Origin: Branchiostoma floridae
Taxonomy: Eukaryota > Chordata > Leptocardii > Amphioxiformes > Branchiostomatidae
DNA length: 64,000 nucleotides
Assembly (NCBI RefSeq): GCF_000003815.2
Contig: NC_049990.1
Location: forward strand, 12,546,715 to 12,610,714
Reading direction: 5' to 3'
Of the stretch, positions 31,480 to 44,560 are shown in pieces (position 1 is the stretch's first letter; the number at the start of each line of letters is the position of its first letter). The notes beneath the pieces were generated by a model, which did not search any database, was not told the origin of the DNA, and was given only the letters and a program-made list of their open reading frames with translations. The position numbers and the translations under genes are program-made.

Positions 31480-34400
31480 TCATGTCATCTGTGGTCCACT
31501 GAAGGATCGTCGTCGGATGACCCGGAAGCGCCAGAGGGAGAGTTGCCACAAGGCTGGAGCCAGCAGTAGGCTTAAGGTGGTCACCCCGAGAACTAGCAGA
31601 TACACCTGCAACATAAGAACATAGACATACAGACAAGAACTAGCAGATACACCTGCAACATAAGAACATAGACATAGAGTTAAGAACTAGAAAGGCCGAC
31701 ATTTGCTTAAGAGCAAATACAGCATATTTCAGCCATACCCCTTCCCACGCAACATTGGACTGTTCCAAATCACCCCTGCGCAAAAATGGAACATCCTCTT
31801 AACAGTACATTATCCCCCAAAGTGGACTGGTATTGTGAATTGACTCCAGGTAAAAACAGAGCTTGCTTCTATTTTTCAGAAAATGACAATAATCACACCT
31901 TCCATTCAGAAAATTTTCATCATGACTGAAAATTGTTGAATGACTTCATGTAATGTCATTAACAATTTTCAGTACGATAACTAGGTGTAAGTTTAAAAAA
32001 GTATAAGCTCCTTGTGATGTGGGTACATTTATTATTGCAATGAACTTTTTTTATTCAAGTAGGGCATACGATTTAATAATTATCAAGCAGGTGCAGGTAC
32101 TGTAGGAGCGTTTGTTTTCTTCAAGCTGTAAAACTGTTAAACTGTTTTACTTTGTATGCAATCAACCATCGAGCCTATTCTTATTTTAGTTTAACAACTT
32201 CCTGCCAGACCCGGAAGATACTATTGAACCTTGTTCGAGGATTTATTTTCGTCTGTCTGGTCAGTCTGTTCATACCCTGGCGCTGAGAGTGTTTTATTGG
32301 GCTGAAACTCTGGCAGTTTAAAGTTACTTACAATTTAAATGTTCAAAGTTTATGCCAAACAACAACAGCACTAGGAAATGTGGCCACTATAGACAGGTGG
32401 TCACTATAGAGAAAATGCTGATCTATTGACTAGGAGCCATACGTTACACATGATTTCAGTACACTGATCATTAATCATATAAACATTACACAGGTAAGCC
32501 AATTGTTTAGATGTACAATTAAGTTCAAATAATTCTGAAGAGAAATATTGATGAGAAAATAATCATTCTCGCCACTGTCTAACTTATAATTACGTATCAA
32601 AACTAAACGCAGATTTTCTAACTAACGCACCTTTCGCCGACTTCATCATAGGACCGCCGGCTATCAATCAAACACGGCTGTTGATTAGACTTAGAGTTTC
32701 AAACAGTCATGTGCTGTGTGCCAGTTGACAGCGAACTTCATGCTACGTGATGTTTTACATTGCTTGGACCTTCTTTCCTACAGCGGTGCTTCTACAAAAT
32801 ATTTAGACTGTAACACTGAGTTTTATAGAATAGAATTTGACGCAGAACAGCGTTTTTTGCTGGGTATTTTTTTTGAAACATGTCCGTGGGAATATCAGCG
32901 AGGCGGCGACGTAGGGATATCAGACCGTCAACAAAAGTCGCACGGCGGCTAACGGCGCAGCGAAGATACTAGCGCTATAAATAAGCGCTTCAACTAAGGA
33001 TGGCAACCCGTACAATATTTTTGTATACTGTTGAGCTAAGTAAAGTTTGTTGTTTATGAGGTTTTAGTTGTCTTTGAAGCTTTGACCCGAAATATTTTAA
33101 AGTCAAACTGCTGAAGAGAAGTAAGTGACTGCTACGATTATCGTAGATATGGCCCTAAAAAAACTGATAAAAGAAGCCTTCTCAATAGCCTAAAATGCAA
33201 GAGCTTCCGGGGGGGCTTCGCCCACCTGGGTCCCCCCCACAGTGGCCCTGCCCCTGGACCCCGCCAGGGACATTCGGCGGCCCCCGGACCCCTGTCCGAC
33301 GCTTTGAAAAAATCCTGGCGAGAAGTCTGTACGGCCTGAGTCTTCAAGTTAACGTATTGTGTGGTCCCGCTTATGAATATTAATTAGCCTTCGCTTTCCT
33401 CTTCGCTGATTGGCTGAACCATTAATTGAATTAACTCTTCCTGCCGGCTAGACGCAGGTGCAGATGTCGGCTCTGTGGGGTGAACGTCCGAAAGGTCACG
33501 GCATGGAGAACGAAAGAAAACCAATTTCCCCTAAAAAAAGTGCTGTAATTAAGCCTTTTACAGTACTTTATGCCAAAAATTTTACTTGGATCATTTTACC
33601 AACTATCTTATGCCTATCTATACCAAATGTTACTCATACCAGGGTACAGGGGTGCAAAATATACCGTTATAAGACCGTCAACAACAGTCGCACGGAGCTA
33701 ACAGCGCAGCGAAAATACCATCGCTAGCGTTTCAACTTCGGATAACAAGTTATAAGTACTGTTGAACTCAGTAACGTTAAAGTTTGTTTTTAGTTGCCTT
33801 TGACGGTTTGACCTGAAACAGTGTTACGCTAAACTCCTGAAGAGAAGTTAAGTGACTGCTGCGATTATCATAGATATGCCCCTAAGAACTGATACAATAT
33901 AAAGCCTTCTGAATAGTCTAAAATGCGAGAGCCTTAGGCGGGCTTTGCTCCCCCTGGCGGGAACACTGCTATATACGGGATCATGAGGCCCCGCTTATGA
34001 ATATTAATTAGCCTTTGGCCTCCTCTTCGCTGATTGGCTAGGTCTTTGATTCAATTAACTCTCCGGCTGACGCGCACAGGTGTGGCTCTGTGCGGGGTCA
34101 CGGAAGGTCACGTCAGGAGGCCAAAAGAAAACAAATTTCCCCTCAGAAAAGTGCCAAAATTAATCATTTTAAAGTTGTTTATGTCAAAAATTTTACTTGA
34201 ATCTTGTTACCAAGTATCTAATGCCTATCTATACCAAATTTCAGGTCATTTAATTGTAATACCAGGGTACAGGAGCCAAAAGTGTCCTTTTTTGGTCAAA
34301 AATTGGCCAAAAATCGCAAAAATAAGCATTTTGTTGCACTGTACACCAAAAGTGTTATTGAATTTATATGAAGGGATTATCAAGGCACATCTGTGTCAAA

Positions 34401-37400
34401 TCAAGCTCATTCGGTTGCAATACCAAGGTACAGGAGCCAAAAGTGTCCTTTTTTGGTCAAAAATTGGTCAAAAAATCGCAAAAATAAGCATTTTGTTGTA
34501 CTGTACACCAAAAGTGTTCTTAAATTTATATGGGGGCATTATCAAGGCACATCTCTGTCAAATTTCAGCTCATTTGGTTGTAATACCAGGGTACAGGGGC
34601 CAAAAGTGTCCTTTTTTGGTCAAAAATTGGTCAAAAAATCGCAAAAATAAGCATTTTGTTGTACTGTACACCAAAACTGATATTGAATCTATATGGGGGA
34701 CTTATCAAGGCACATCTGTGCCAAATTTCAGCTCATTCGGTTATAATACCAGGGTACAGGGGGCCCAAATATACAGTTTTGGTCTTAAGATGACCAAAAA
34801 ACCTTAATAAAATCATTTAAGAGACAGATATGGAAAAAATGAAAAAAACACCCGAGGGTATTGGCCCTACCCTTGTGCCAAATTTCAAGTCATTCGGTTG
34901 AGGAACAACGGAGATACCGTGTTCTGAAGATTTGACAGGAGAAAGAAAGAAAGAAAGAAACATTACGAATACAATATATTTCACCATACCTATGGTATGG
35001 CTGAAATATAACTAGCAGATACACCTTCAACATAAGAACATTGGCATAGAGTTAACCAAACCAGAATGGCTGAACTTAAACTTAGATATAAGATTAAGAA
35101 AAGGTTTTGCAAGTGAACACATTTTTGCTAAATTTGACTTCTTTTTGCACTTGGGGAAGAACACAAACAACTAGAGGGGAAAACAAACAAAGACAAACAA
35201 ACAAAAAACAATACCTCTGTTTTTACGAGATAATAGATACACACCTCCCTTGAGATGATGCCCAGGCGGCGTGCTCTGCTGCCCAGCACAAAGGAAAACT
35301 CGCTGACCTGCGCCAACCCAGCGGCCACTAACCACTTCAGGAAGGACTGGCGGGAGGTCAGGAACAGGCCCAGCACTGCAACCCCCACGATGAACTGCAA
35401 CAATCATTAGAATTTGTCAGACTTTTTACTCTTTGAAAACCTGTGCTTATTTTTCTGTATTGCATACCTGGTAAATGGTTTAATGGTGTAACACATATTA
35501 AAGGTTTGTACTGAAGAGTAAGGTACATGTACCAGTTGCATATACAGACAAATTTATTTCATCAACTTACATTGTGACAGTCCCCTACTTTTTTAGATAA
35601 GGGCGGTGGTTTCTCTAAGTTGCTAGAGGTGTGGCTTTGTCATAGAGACTTGTCAGCAATTTGAACTTGGTACCTCCAGGTTCTGAGTCAATAGCCCTAC
35701 CCACAAGGCCCCTGTATGCATGCCACCTTGCTGTGAAACCACATACATGTAAAATGTTTCAAAACCATATCCAGTTGCTTGAGTAACTATTTTTGGCGCA
35801 CATACACGTACATAATGTAAACATGACGTTTATATTGATCAATGTTGTACACTCACTAAACTTACACTTGTCATGAGAAATAGACATCAAGTGTAAGTAC
35901 TTAACATGTACACCAAATTCACTACACATAAGTAGAATAATGTCCCTAGTTTCTTACCTTTAGTGAGACCACTACCAGTGTCATGATGGCGAGTATACTC
36001 AACTCATATACCACAAAGGTTGGAAAGACATGAAGACCTGCAAGTAAAGTAAAATCAGTTCTCTAACAACGGTCAGTCTAAGTGTTCACACGTTTTATTG
36101 TCTAAAGAAAATAAAAAATCAGCAAACTATGCAAGCTGTACATGGGTCATAAAAACATACTGAAATATTTGGTGACAATACGATATGAGCATAAAGATTA
36201 TATCCTTTACAGCTGTTAACAGACAAAATTTCTTCATACAAGGAAAGGTGGAGGACATATAAGAGATTAGGACTTGACTAAGTCTTTTAGTGTCTCTTCA
36301 GTGTTTTATGTTGAGTACCCAGGTTATAAACAATTATAGACAAACTGTGAGATTCTCACCTATTGTAGCAAAGAAGATACTGGCAAATATGTCCTTGACA
36401 GGGTCGATGAGACTGAGCAGTTCTTCCACCACCTGATGTCCCTGTGAGCTGACCAGTACACCTGCCAGGAAACACCCAACTTCCATGGACACACCCAGCA
36501 CATCCGTCAACTGACATGGGTAGAAATCAGACATGATAATGTTACCTACATATACTGTGTGGATTCTTTATCGTTAACCCTTTTATGCATATTGCTTTGC
36601 AACCGTTTATTCCCACAGGCAAAAACTTCAGCATAGAGGATGTATGATTGTGTGAGAGTATGTAGTTTGGGCAGCATATGTAGTGTTTTGGCACTAGTTA
36701 CTGTCTGTTTCAAGTGTCCCCTAGCTCTTTACGACAATGAACAGTGTACCACGGCTTCACGTCCCGACCTAAGGACCACAACCTTTTCCGGTAGTGTGCA
36801 TGTTGGGTAAACGACACAGCCGGAATCAAACTCACGGCATCTAGTTCCAGAGGCAGGGCCGCTAGCCACTGGAGTACAATGCTACTGACACACATGCAAA
36901 CACAGAGACTTACATAGACACACACAGGCACAAAGACAGGCACAGACATTGCTTACCTGTAGCATGAGGAAGCAGAGGGCCACTGTCCCCATCAGTAGCA
37001 TCTCCTTACTGCCCTGCAGGTGGAGTTTCCTGAAGAACGGGGACATGACGTACTTGGACAGGACAAAGCTGAGTCCCAGCACCACGACCACAGCCTCCAG
37101 CAGGGCCATGATGGCCTTGACCGTGTCCCAGGCCGAGCGGTGGTCAGTGGTGGACTGGCCGATAACGTCCGGCGGGCCTGACGGGGCCAGGGTGGGCATG
37201 ATGGCCATGATGAGGCCCAGCATCACATCCTGCATCACCAGTATGCCCAGCAGGATGGAGGAGTAATCCAGCTCACTGGAGACTGTGACACACACAGAAC
37301 ATGAAGAGGTACTATAGTACAGCTCACATTGGTCCCACAGTCTGTGTGTTTGTAACTTTTACTTCAGATGCCTTTGATTCCTTTTGTACTTTTGTACACG

Positions 37401-40400
37401 GACATGTGCCTTGGTAACATCTTTTACTCTTATTCACATATTACACATATTTCAGCTTGCAAGATCTCTAAAACTTCTACACTGCCAGTATCATAGTCTT
37501 ATCTGAAGGACAATATTACATGTATGAGTGCTTGTGCAACCAAGTTATTGCATATATAATACACAATTATATCCATAAGGCTGGGGTTCAAGGTTGTTTA
37601 AGAATATGGCCTATCAGCTTTTAGCACCCTTCCATTTCTATCCTTGCCTGTAGGAGGGTCACACATGAACAAAAAATTATATAAAAACAAAGGAGTAAGA
37701 ATATAATAGGAAAATCTGACTTAAGCAAAACAAGAAAAATGACTTAAGAAAAACAAGATAATATCATGATGCATTATGATCTTAAGAAAAATTGTTAAAA
37801 CAAGAAATCCCTATCCCTGATCTATTAATACCTAATGCAGGAACCTGTAATTATAGAAGTCCTAAAGCAGTGTTCAGCTCTGAATTTTACTAATATTAAC
37901 ATTAAAGAGTTTTTTTTTTTTAATAATCAGCATACTAGATTAAAAGGCATTCTATACAATATATCAATATATATTCTACATAATCTAACAAATTGAGAAC
38001 ATAATACCAGGTAATTGATATGGGGCTGACACATATAAGTTTGAAGCATATGAAACAACACACCACCATTGTAAGCGCTACCTTAAAACCCAAACAAGAT
38101 AGGAGATGACCATGTGCACCTTACAGCCATAGGGCCACAGCAGGTAAAGTTTAAGGATGACATCAGCACATGCATTGATTTTTCCTGATTTGGGGGGGGG
38201 GGATTGTGTACCCCTTTACTTTAGCAATAGTAAACAATGGATAATATTGAAAATGGTAAAATATCTGTGGTAACCTTTAGTGTTTCAATAGAAAAGTGAC
38301 TCCTGTGTCGAAGTGTTGGCAGGTAATACTGTGCTACCACACTAGCATCACTTTCTGCACTTCTCAAAATACAGGAATAAAACACTTGGTAGCTATGATA
38401 CCATGTTTTGTCACTTTAATTCTAGTTAATGCTCTTGTGATCTTGTTGTTGTTTTCTAAATCAAGCATCTTATTTCTTTTGCCCTTTCTGGTTTTTAGTG
38501 CTCTTGCATTAGATTTGGATAGCATGTCATCAATAAGATTTACTTGCTGTGGCCTAGTAGGGAAGAACAACTACCTTTGCCAATCCACTTAGATTTTCCT
38601 GATGGCTGTTCTGATTCGGCTGGACCATCATGCGGAGTAAGATCCAGACAGAGTTCCTCGGTGGGAACAATGTCTGTCACCATTGTTTAAAGCAAGAACA
38701 CAGAGAGCTTCATATTAGGAGCTAGTATAGTTAAGATAACTACTGATACCTACTTAAAGATTTCATTTCATAATTGCTATAGGAACCACCAAACTTCAGA
38801 CATAGTTCAGACAGATGTACTCATCATAAGGGAGACACCACCACTTTGATAGAAACTGTCACCAGCCAACTGCAATAATCGTGAAGGTGGAAAACAAACT
38901 TTAACTGTTACAGCAAAATTAACGTCGACAAAGAAAAGCAGGCCAAACAATCTACAGTATACACAACTTGTATGATGTGTATTTCTACTATAAGCGCTTG
39001 CTGTGCCTTGATATAACAAGGAAGCCATCAAACTCTGAAGCAAACAAAAGTTGTATATCAATGGCCCATTTGCTTGAAGCTGCATGTTGTTACTCTAAGC
39101 GCAATACAATAATTGTCAGCTGTAGAAATAATCTCCCAAATCACTGACTGTAGTAGAATTGCTTCTGTCTAACACAGCTGTGAACCCTCTCCCACCAATC
39201 TCATTTTATACTATTTTACTTATACCACACAAGAACTGCCAACCAGTTTTCTCCACCCTTCTTGGTTGTTCTGTTCTTCTCTGTGTTAAATTTAGCGTTA
39301 TGCCTGTCCATGCTCTGATAATATATTCCCATCTTTTCCATTGCCTATTCCTCTTTTTTCCTGTCTACTATGGTTCCTTGCTTGCTAGTTTTTTTTCTAG
39401 CTAGCTTAAGAAATATTTCTGAAGCACCTACTAAGTATACTTTAACTTGGGATAAAAAGAGCTAGACTAGATAACAGGCTTTGCCCTGTAACAAAATCTA
39501 TGTGTGGGTTATGTCATGATAGACTTCAATTCTTATTATGATATATCCTAGTAGTACGATCCTACAATATAATTATATTGCAATTATATAGATTCTAGAC
39601 ACATTTATGCTCCAAGCTATCTATCCAGTATCTTACCATGTACAGAGTTAGTGCAAAAACAAAAGTTTGACCTCCAGTTTATTTTGTCACACATTCTATC
39701 TTGTCATACTATCTAACTATCAGCCCAAAACAACAACATATTTCAACATGCAGTTTAGATTTGCCAACAGCCTATTACTACATAACACATTAGAAAGGGG
39801 TTTGCGAAAAATAATGGGATGTCTACCAGGCTAAGCTACCCTGCCAGGCCCAGAACTACATAAGGAATTGAACCATATCTTGCACATTTGATCATATGCC
39901 CTTAAAAATGTCTGTGACTTGTATCAAGAGACTCAACAGATCTAAAAGTAGCGGATTCATTCTTCGACAAAAACCAGAGCTGCACCAGTAACACAATTTG
40001 GTAAGATTCTCTTGTGTTGGGTTGAAACTTTGATTCCTCCTACATGAGCCAACATACAATGACTTGTAACTACAGATGAAGTTCTTATCATTACAAGATT
40101 TGAAAGACTTACCACTAGTATCAGGGTCGTCATGCTTGTGGTCCGACCGTGCCGACGTGCTTAAGAACCTGACCACCAGTGGGGTGCTGGACAGGGACAG
40201 GCAGGCCGACACAAACACACTCTGTTTCCAGGAGATGTTGAGAGGATATCCCCACAGGATCCCACACAACACCATCAGCAGCATCATGGCCAGGCTGCCC
40301 AGGACTGCTACCTTCCAGGTCTGGGCAACACAGAGGTACAGTAACATCATGGGGCAGTATAGGTAGGCATTCTTATGAATAGTTGTTATGGATGTACGAC

Positions 40401-43400
40401 ATGAGAAAAAGTAGAATGTAAGCAAAACCTGATTACTGTTACTCTTCATATTCATAGTTTGAACTTAAAGTTCTACAGCTGACTTCAAATTTGAAAAAGT
40501 AATACAACTATGGTTTATTATTGTTTCTGATGCTCAAATGTCAAGAATATACTGTATAGTTATGCACCTTTTGTACATAACATATTACATAACACAAATA
40601 TATACAAAATTATATCATATACAATATACAATATATGTACACCCATAATCAAAGATTAATACATGGCTCCAATTTCAGGTTCATAAATTTGCATGTGCAC
40701 CAGGTATTTCAAGATCTGCTAGGTAAATCAAAAGAATGATTGCACTTTTTCTCGTTGCATCCTTAAAAACAGCAAGCAGTTAATATGATTTCAAATGTAC
40801 CACTAAGAACTTTCAAGACTAACGTTCTGCAGACTCAACCGGTATTTCAAGCCCTGTTTGACATCACTGTAACTTACCTTTCTCAGTTTATCTGGGGAGA
40901 ACTCCATCCCAACGGTAAACAGGATAAAAAACACTCCAAACTCTCCCAGTGTTTCCACCTGCACAACTGCCTACACAACAAAAGGGACAAGAAACATGCA
41001 AACAGGATGCAAAATAAATAAACACTTCGAACCACTCATTGACTTGTCCAACATACAAACTACAAATGTGGCTGCACCTATCAATATCATGATGAGGAGG
41101 ATACCAACCAAGTGACAGATAAAATCTTAATAATATCAATGAAAAAGTAGTCACAATGGCCAGTTGACCCTTTCATAGGCGTACAAATCTAGTAACTTGC
41201 ACAGGTTTGATTGTACTAGGAAATTGTCCATACTAGCCCCCTGCTGTAGTGCCATCCAACACTGTTTGCATGGCCGTGTGGCCCAAAGTCTAAAGAAATG
41301 GAGTTGGGAAATGGGAGTTCCCCTATACTATAGCTTGTCACATAGTGGTTGAGCTTCAACTGAATGTGTTGATCACCATAGACTCCAACAGGTAATTCTT
41401 TCTTTGCCACACAATTCAGCCAATGCCGATGTGTGGCACAACAGCTTTTCACTTTCTTCTGTCCAGTGCCTGCTTTCTCCCAAAGGTGTATCCCAACTCT
41501 TATAATTTTTTACCTGAAAATCTACCCCATCACACTAGATAGGGCTTACACATGCACCTGTGAATATTGACTGATCTCTAAAGATCATGTGATGATAAAG
41601 AGAACACCAGTCGTACTACTGCTGAAAATGTCATTTAGAGCTCTCAGTCGCCAGCCTATTGATTTTCCTGCCATGTGATGGGGGCATGTATGATGTAGAA
41701 TGGACTTAAACTTAACATACCGGGTAATGACAACAATGAATTCTTATCTGAATACATGTAATGAAATCTTACCTTGATGATATTAAGTCCAGCTGGCCCC
41801 AGCACCAGTCCTGTCATGACGTAGCCAAACAAGGTAGGCAGATGGAGAATATTGCACAACCAGCCCCACAGGAATGACATGCTCAGGATCAAGATGATGT
41901 CCTGTGGGCAATAATAAACAACATGTAACGATGCAGCCCTCCATTGTCATAACATGAAAGATCTTTTAAAAAATGGTGACACATTCTCATTGTCTTCACA
42001 GAAAACTGGGTCTCAAAATATCAAATCCTGGCAAAGACATTTTATTTTTATTAGACTACACTGTACATGTATATATATTACATGTGAATCTACAAAAATA
42101 GAAACTTCAAATTTCTACATGACAGGGGGCTGATCCTGCCCAATAGGGGACCATTTTGTAAAGTGAGCTGCTACTAGCTAGATTGTTATTTTTTATTTGC
42201 ATAATTGGAAAATGCCTTAAGGCATAACACACCATTTGTAATGGTTCAAGCTGATTAAGACCTGACCGTTAGTGTAAGGTTTGATCCACTAACACCAGGA
42301 AAGACCCTGACTCGTTTCAATAAGTGTGGTGGGAATTTTCACATGCTTGATACACACTGTGCTTTAAGTTAAAGCCATTTTAAAGTGAAGAAATTAGGTG
42401 TATATTGCCTTTCCCAATGGCAATTGGGCCTGCTATGGATTTCAACCCAAAACTTTCTTTAACAAGCCTATCCACAAGACCTTGCCATCCTAGGCTTAGG
42501 TCCCATTTCAGAAATGGGGACCGGCCAGGATGTTTGCAGAAACGAAAAATAAGTGTTAATACCAAGTACTGGTACATGTACACAAATTATACTCCAGTCG
42601 GACTAATTATTTCATGTTCTGTGTGTTTTGTTGCCTTTCTTATTTTATTTTTGGTTTCCAAAAGCTACCCAGTTGGGACCTGGGTTGGTAATTGGGGCCT
42701 AGGCCTTAGTCAGGCTAACTTACACTGGCTATAAAATTCAATTTCAAACACAACGGACAGTTACCTGGATCAACTGCTTGTGTGCGAGTGGTGTTGTAGA
42801 GTCCTTGGCCTTGGTCAGGATGTACTGGTTATCCTTGGAGTCCACCAGCATGCTCATCCCACCATCATCTACTCCTGACTTAGAGTCATTCACCTTTCCG
42901 GGATCCTCTTTCACTCGCACGACAGCTTCTATCAGGGCACCCTGAGCCTGAAGGGAGAGGGAGCTTTGTCTGTCAAATTCAAAAATACTTCTTGTAGGAA
43001 GATAACTGAGGGAGCCCTTGTGTCAATAGCTTTGTAACATTCTTGAACTAGTTGAACTGTAAATTCCAACACAAAAATTATACTCAACAAATTTTTTGAC
43101 TGAAAGCACAAGCAGCGGATTGTTCATTCCTTGACAAAGACTGGTGCTGTTTGGTCAAAAATTTGGGTGAGTCTAACTTTTGTGTTGGGATTTCTAGTTC
43201 AACTATTCAAGAATGACTTCTACCAACACAGATGAACTTTCAAGTTAAGCTATGTAACATTTGTAGTTTAAGTATCAAAATTTACTTTGCAGTAGCAGGA
43301 GTAGTCCAACTCAGAGCCACCTCTTGCTCATAGTAAGAGAATATTAAAAAATGTGAAAACGATCACCTGTAGGCTATACATGACATTGAGCAATTCTAGC

Positions 43401-44215
43401 AACAGTGAAGCTTGCAACAAGGCAAACAAAACAGTCACACAGTTTACTCTTTGTCGAAAACATTTTGTTTACTCCTGCCAAATGAGCATACTAGCAATTA
43501 CAAATAATACAATACTCACCTTTTTAGATTCATCAAAAACATGTTCCTGCATGCTCTCTTCTAACTTGTCGGCAGCTTTGGCCACATCAGCGAGAATGTC
43601 TTCCAGAAAGGTGGAACTGTTAGCCTTGTGCGCCAGTTCTTGTACCTTATTCTCCACTCGGACCAGTTCACTATACTCTTCCTCTTCCTGTAGAGTAGCA
43701 GCTTTTAACGCATCTAATCTCTGTAAACTGGCTTCTCTCATATAAGAGATGTCTCTATAATTTCCCGACAAGGCGTGTTTCAAGCTGTGCACAGCCTGGA
43801 AAATGGCAGTTTCACTGTCGTTTAATTCTCTTTGGAAGACAACAAATGTGTGAATCTCAAATTTCTTCTCCTCTTCTGTAGCGTCCTTCTTTTTCTTGAC
43901 CGACTCGATTCCTTGGTTTAATCTGTTCATGATTCTTTTCTTCAAATCTAAGAGACCCTGTAGATGGTCGCAGGACTGACCTGTCCACTTGGTCCACCTG
44001 TCCTTGGCTCCCACTATTTTTTGGATTGGTGGTTTGATCGGTAACTGCACTGCCCTTCGCAACAGTCCATGATCAACATCTAATTCTCTGTTTTTCGGCT
44101 TTTCAATTTCCTTCTTGTTTTCAGCCTTCTTCTGCACACGTTTAGTACTGGCATGTTTTATCATCGCAACAAAAAGTATCAGTAAAAGCAACAATGTTAA
44201 ACGGTTAGAAACCAT
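31480..44215 (-). CDS. TMCO3: TMCO3-like membrane protein (coiled coil plus Na+/H+ exchanger-type domain)
   Basis: Putative monovalent cation:proton antiporter of the CPA2/KefB type. Exons from the 5' end: 43520-44215, 42765-42947, 41773-41901, 40878-40970, 40113-40320, 36957-37282, 36360-36510, 35958-36037, 35245-35394, 31480-31605; 2142 nt, 713 aa (human 677). The first exon encodes a signal-like hydrophobic stretch ([13 protein letters not shown]), basic residues, then a charged coiled coil to about residue 230 (VHTFEIF-like [21 protein letters not shown]). From about residue 294 come the exchanger membrane segments: [106 protein letters not shown]. Start set at 44215 (AAGATGG); ATGs at 44236 (CCACCATGA, also a strong context) and 44308 are in frame. 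A further in-phase exon at 38575-38673 would add 33 aa. Confidence 0.95.
32926..34275 (+). repeat. Direct duplication, two units of ~600-745 bp
   Basis: Matching landmarks in order: GACCGTCAACAA (32926 and 33676), GAAGAGAAGT.AAGTGACTGCT (33112 and 33838), CCCGCTTATGAATATTAATT (33366 and 33991), GCTGATTGGCT (about 33405 and 34030), TATGCCTATCTATACCAAAT (about 33609 and 34221), ACCAGGGTACAGG (about 33638 and 34261). The first copy is longer and GC-richer. Confidence 0.8.
34225..34805 (+). repeat. ~162-bp tandem repeats, about 3.5 copies
   Basis: The landmark ACAGG(A/G)GCCAAAAGTGTCC recurs at about 34269, 34430 and 34593, with a diverged copy at 34755. Each unit contains GGTCAAAAATTGG and GCACATCTGTG blocks. 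The array makes a long open frame of 257 codons whose translation is itself repetitive, so it is not called as a gene. Confidence 0.85.
34940..34961. repeat. Short (GAAA)n tract
   Basis: Four to five GAAA units between the 162-bp repeat array and the right end of the composite element. Confidence 0.9.
35470..35722 (-). repeat. SINE copy, degenerate
   Basis: Shares TGGTGTAACACATA, the GGTGTGGCTTTG block and the B-box-like TTGAACTTGGTACCTCCAGG with the copies at 22360 and 42190. In a TMCO3 intron. Confidence 0.45.
36700..36892 (-). repeat. tRNA-derived SINE, second type
   Basis: On the minus strand: CCAGTGGCTAGCGGCCC (A-box-like), then GAGTTTGATTCCGGC (B-box-like). The body then contains GGACGTGAAGCCGTGGT. 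The body differs from the other copies. It ends 65 bp from the donor of TMCO3 exon 36957-37282. Confidence 0.5.
38575..38673 (-). CDS. TMCO3: Candidate cassette exon of TMCO3 (33 codons)
   Basis: On the minus strand an acceptor GTGACAG precedes 99 nt open in one frame, followed by the donor GTAGTT. The exon is phase 1 at both ends, the same phase as the flanking junction (40113 to 37282), so it can be included or skipped without shifting frame. It encodes an acidic, Pro/Ser-containing stretch beginning [12 protein letters not shown] and ending SKWIGK. It would sit just after [23 protein letters not shown]-type sequence and before ELDYSS, in a loop between membrane segments. Human TMCO3 has no equivalent segment at that point as far as I recall. 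Splicing is inferred. Confidence 0.55.
42190..42490 (-). repeat. SINE copy
   Basis: Contains GGCATAACACACCA, TTGATCCACTAACACCAGGAA, AAGTGTGGTGGGAA and the tRNA-like 3' blocks seen in the copies at 22360 and 50405, in the same order. In a TMCO3 intron. Confidence 0.5.
42490..42712. repeat. MITE-like element with TAGGCTTAGG ends
   Basis: TAGGCTTAGGTCCCATTTC at the left and GGTAATTGGGGCCTAGGCCT at the right form imperfect terminal inverted repeats. The inside has AACGAAAAATAAG mirrored by TTATTTTATTTTTGGTTTCC. The same family recurs at 58596-58788. Confidence 0.6.
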
Positions 44216-44434
44216 CTTGTGAACTTTAACTATCATGGTGGAATGAAACAGTTTTTTAAGTAGTCTAGTAATTGTTAGAACTGGAAACAATCTCTTGACA
44301 AATATCATTTACATGGAGGTTACTCGATTTGTCATCACATAAGGAATAACGGATTGCACATTAGAACATCACTACAATGAAATATCATAAAACACAGTTC
44401 AGCCAATTGGCTGTCTATCCATTTGGTGGGATGT

Positions 44435-44560
44435 TTATGTCCAGAGGCTGTACACAAAATTCATCATGTTGGTCACAACTAGCATGAGGCCCAGGACTAT
44501 TCCCATTAACACTACTGCACTGATGGCATTGTTGGCCATGATGTTGGAGGTGTCTGCCAT
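44435..44560 (-). CDS. 41-aa single-pass membrane microprotein ORF upstream of TMCO3
   Basis: Not recognised as any family I know. The ORF starts at ATG 44558-44560 in a strong context (AGCATGG: A at -3, G at +4), follows an in-frame TGA 15 nt upstream, and ends TAA at 44435-44437. It has a short polar N-terminus (MADTSNIMANN), one hydrophobic segment of about 20 residues (SAVVLMGIVLGLMLVV), then TNMMNFVYSLW. A good acceptor (CCCTGCAG) on the same strand at about 44618 makes 44617 the start of an exon containing the whole ORF. No polyA signal separates it from the TMCO3 start 219 nt downstream, so both may share one mRNA. It could instead be a uORF without a stable product. Confidence 0.5.
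   Translation of the reverse strand: MADTSNIMANNAISAVVLMGIVLGLMLVVTNMMNFVYSLWT

Larger units (their letters stand above)
31690..35008. mobile_element. Composite repeat insertion in last TMCO3 intron
   Basis: ATATTTCAGCCATACC near 31714-31729 is mirrored by GGTATGGCTGAAATAT near 34993-35008, and this inverted pair encloses 3.3 kb. Outside it, the motif AACTAGCAGATACACCT, copied from the end of the TMCO3 exon, occurs at about 31591, 31637 and 35010. Inside are a direct duplication (32926-34275), a run of about 162-bp repeats, and a GAAA microsatellite before the right end. No intact transposase frame seen. Confidence 0.5.

Noticed and set aside
34034-34807. 257-codon plus-strand open frame
   Set aside because: It is a translation of the ~162-bp tandem repeats; the peptide itself is repetitive, with no domain and no splice context.
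39892-40455. 187-codon minus-strand frame as an independent gene
   Set aside because: It is TMCO3 exon 40113-40320 read through into both introns; splice sites and homology define the shorter exon.
43353-43745. 130-codon plus-strand frame
   Set aside because: Antisense to the first TMCO3 exon, which is clearly coding on the minus strand.
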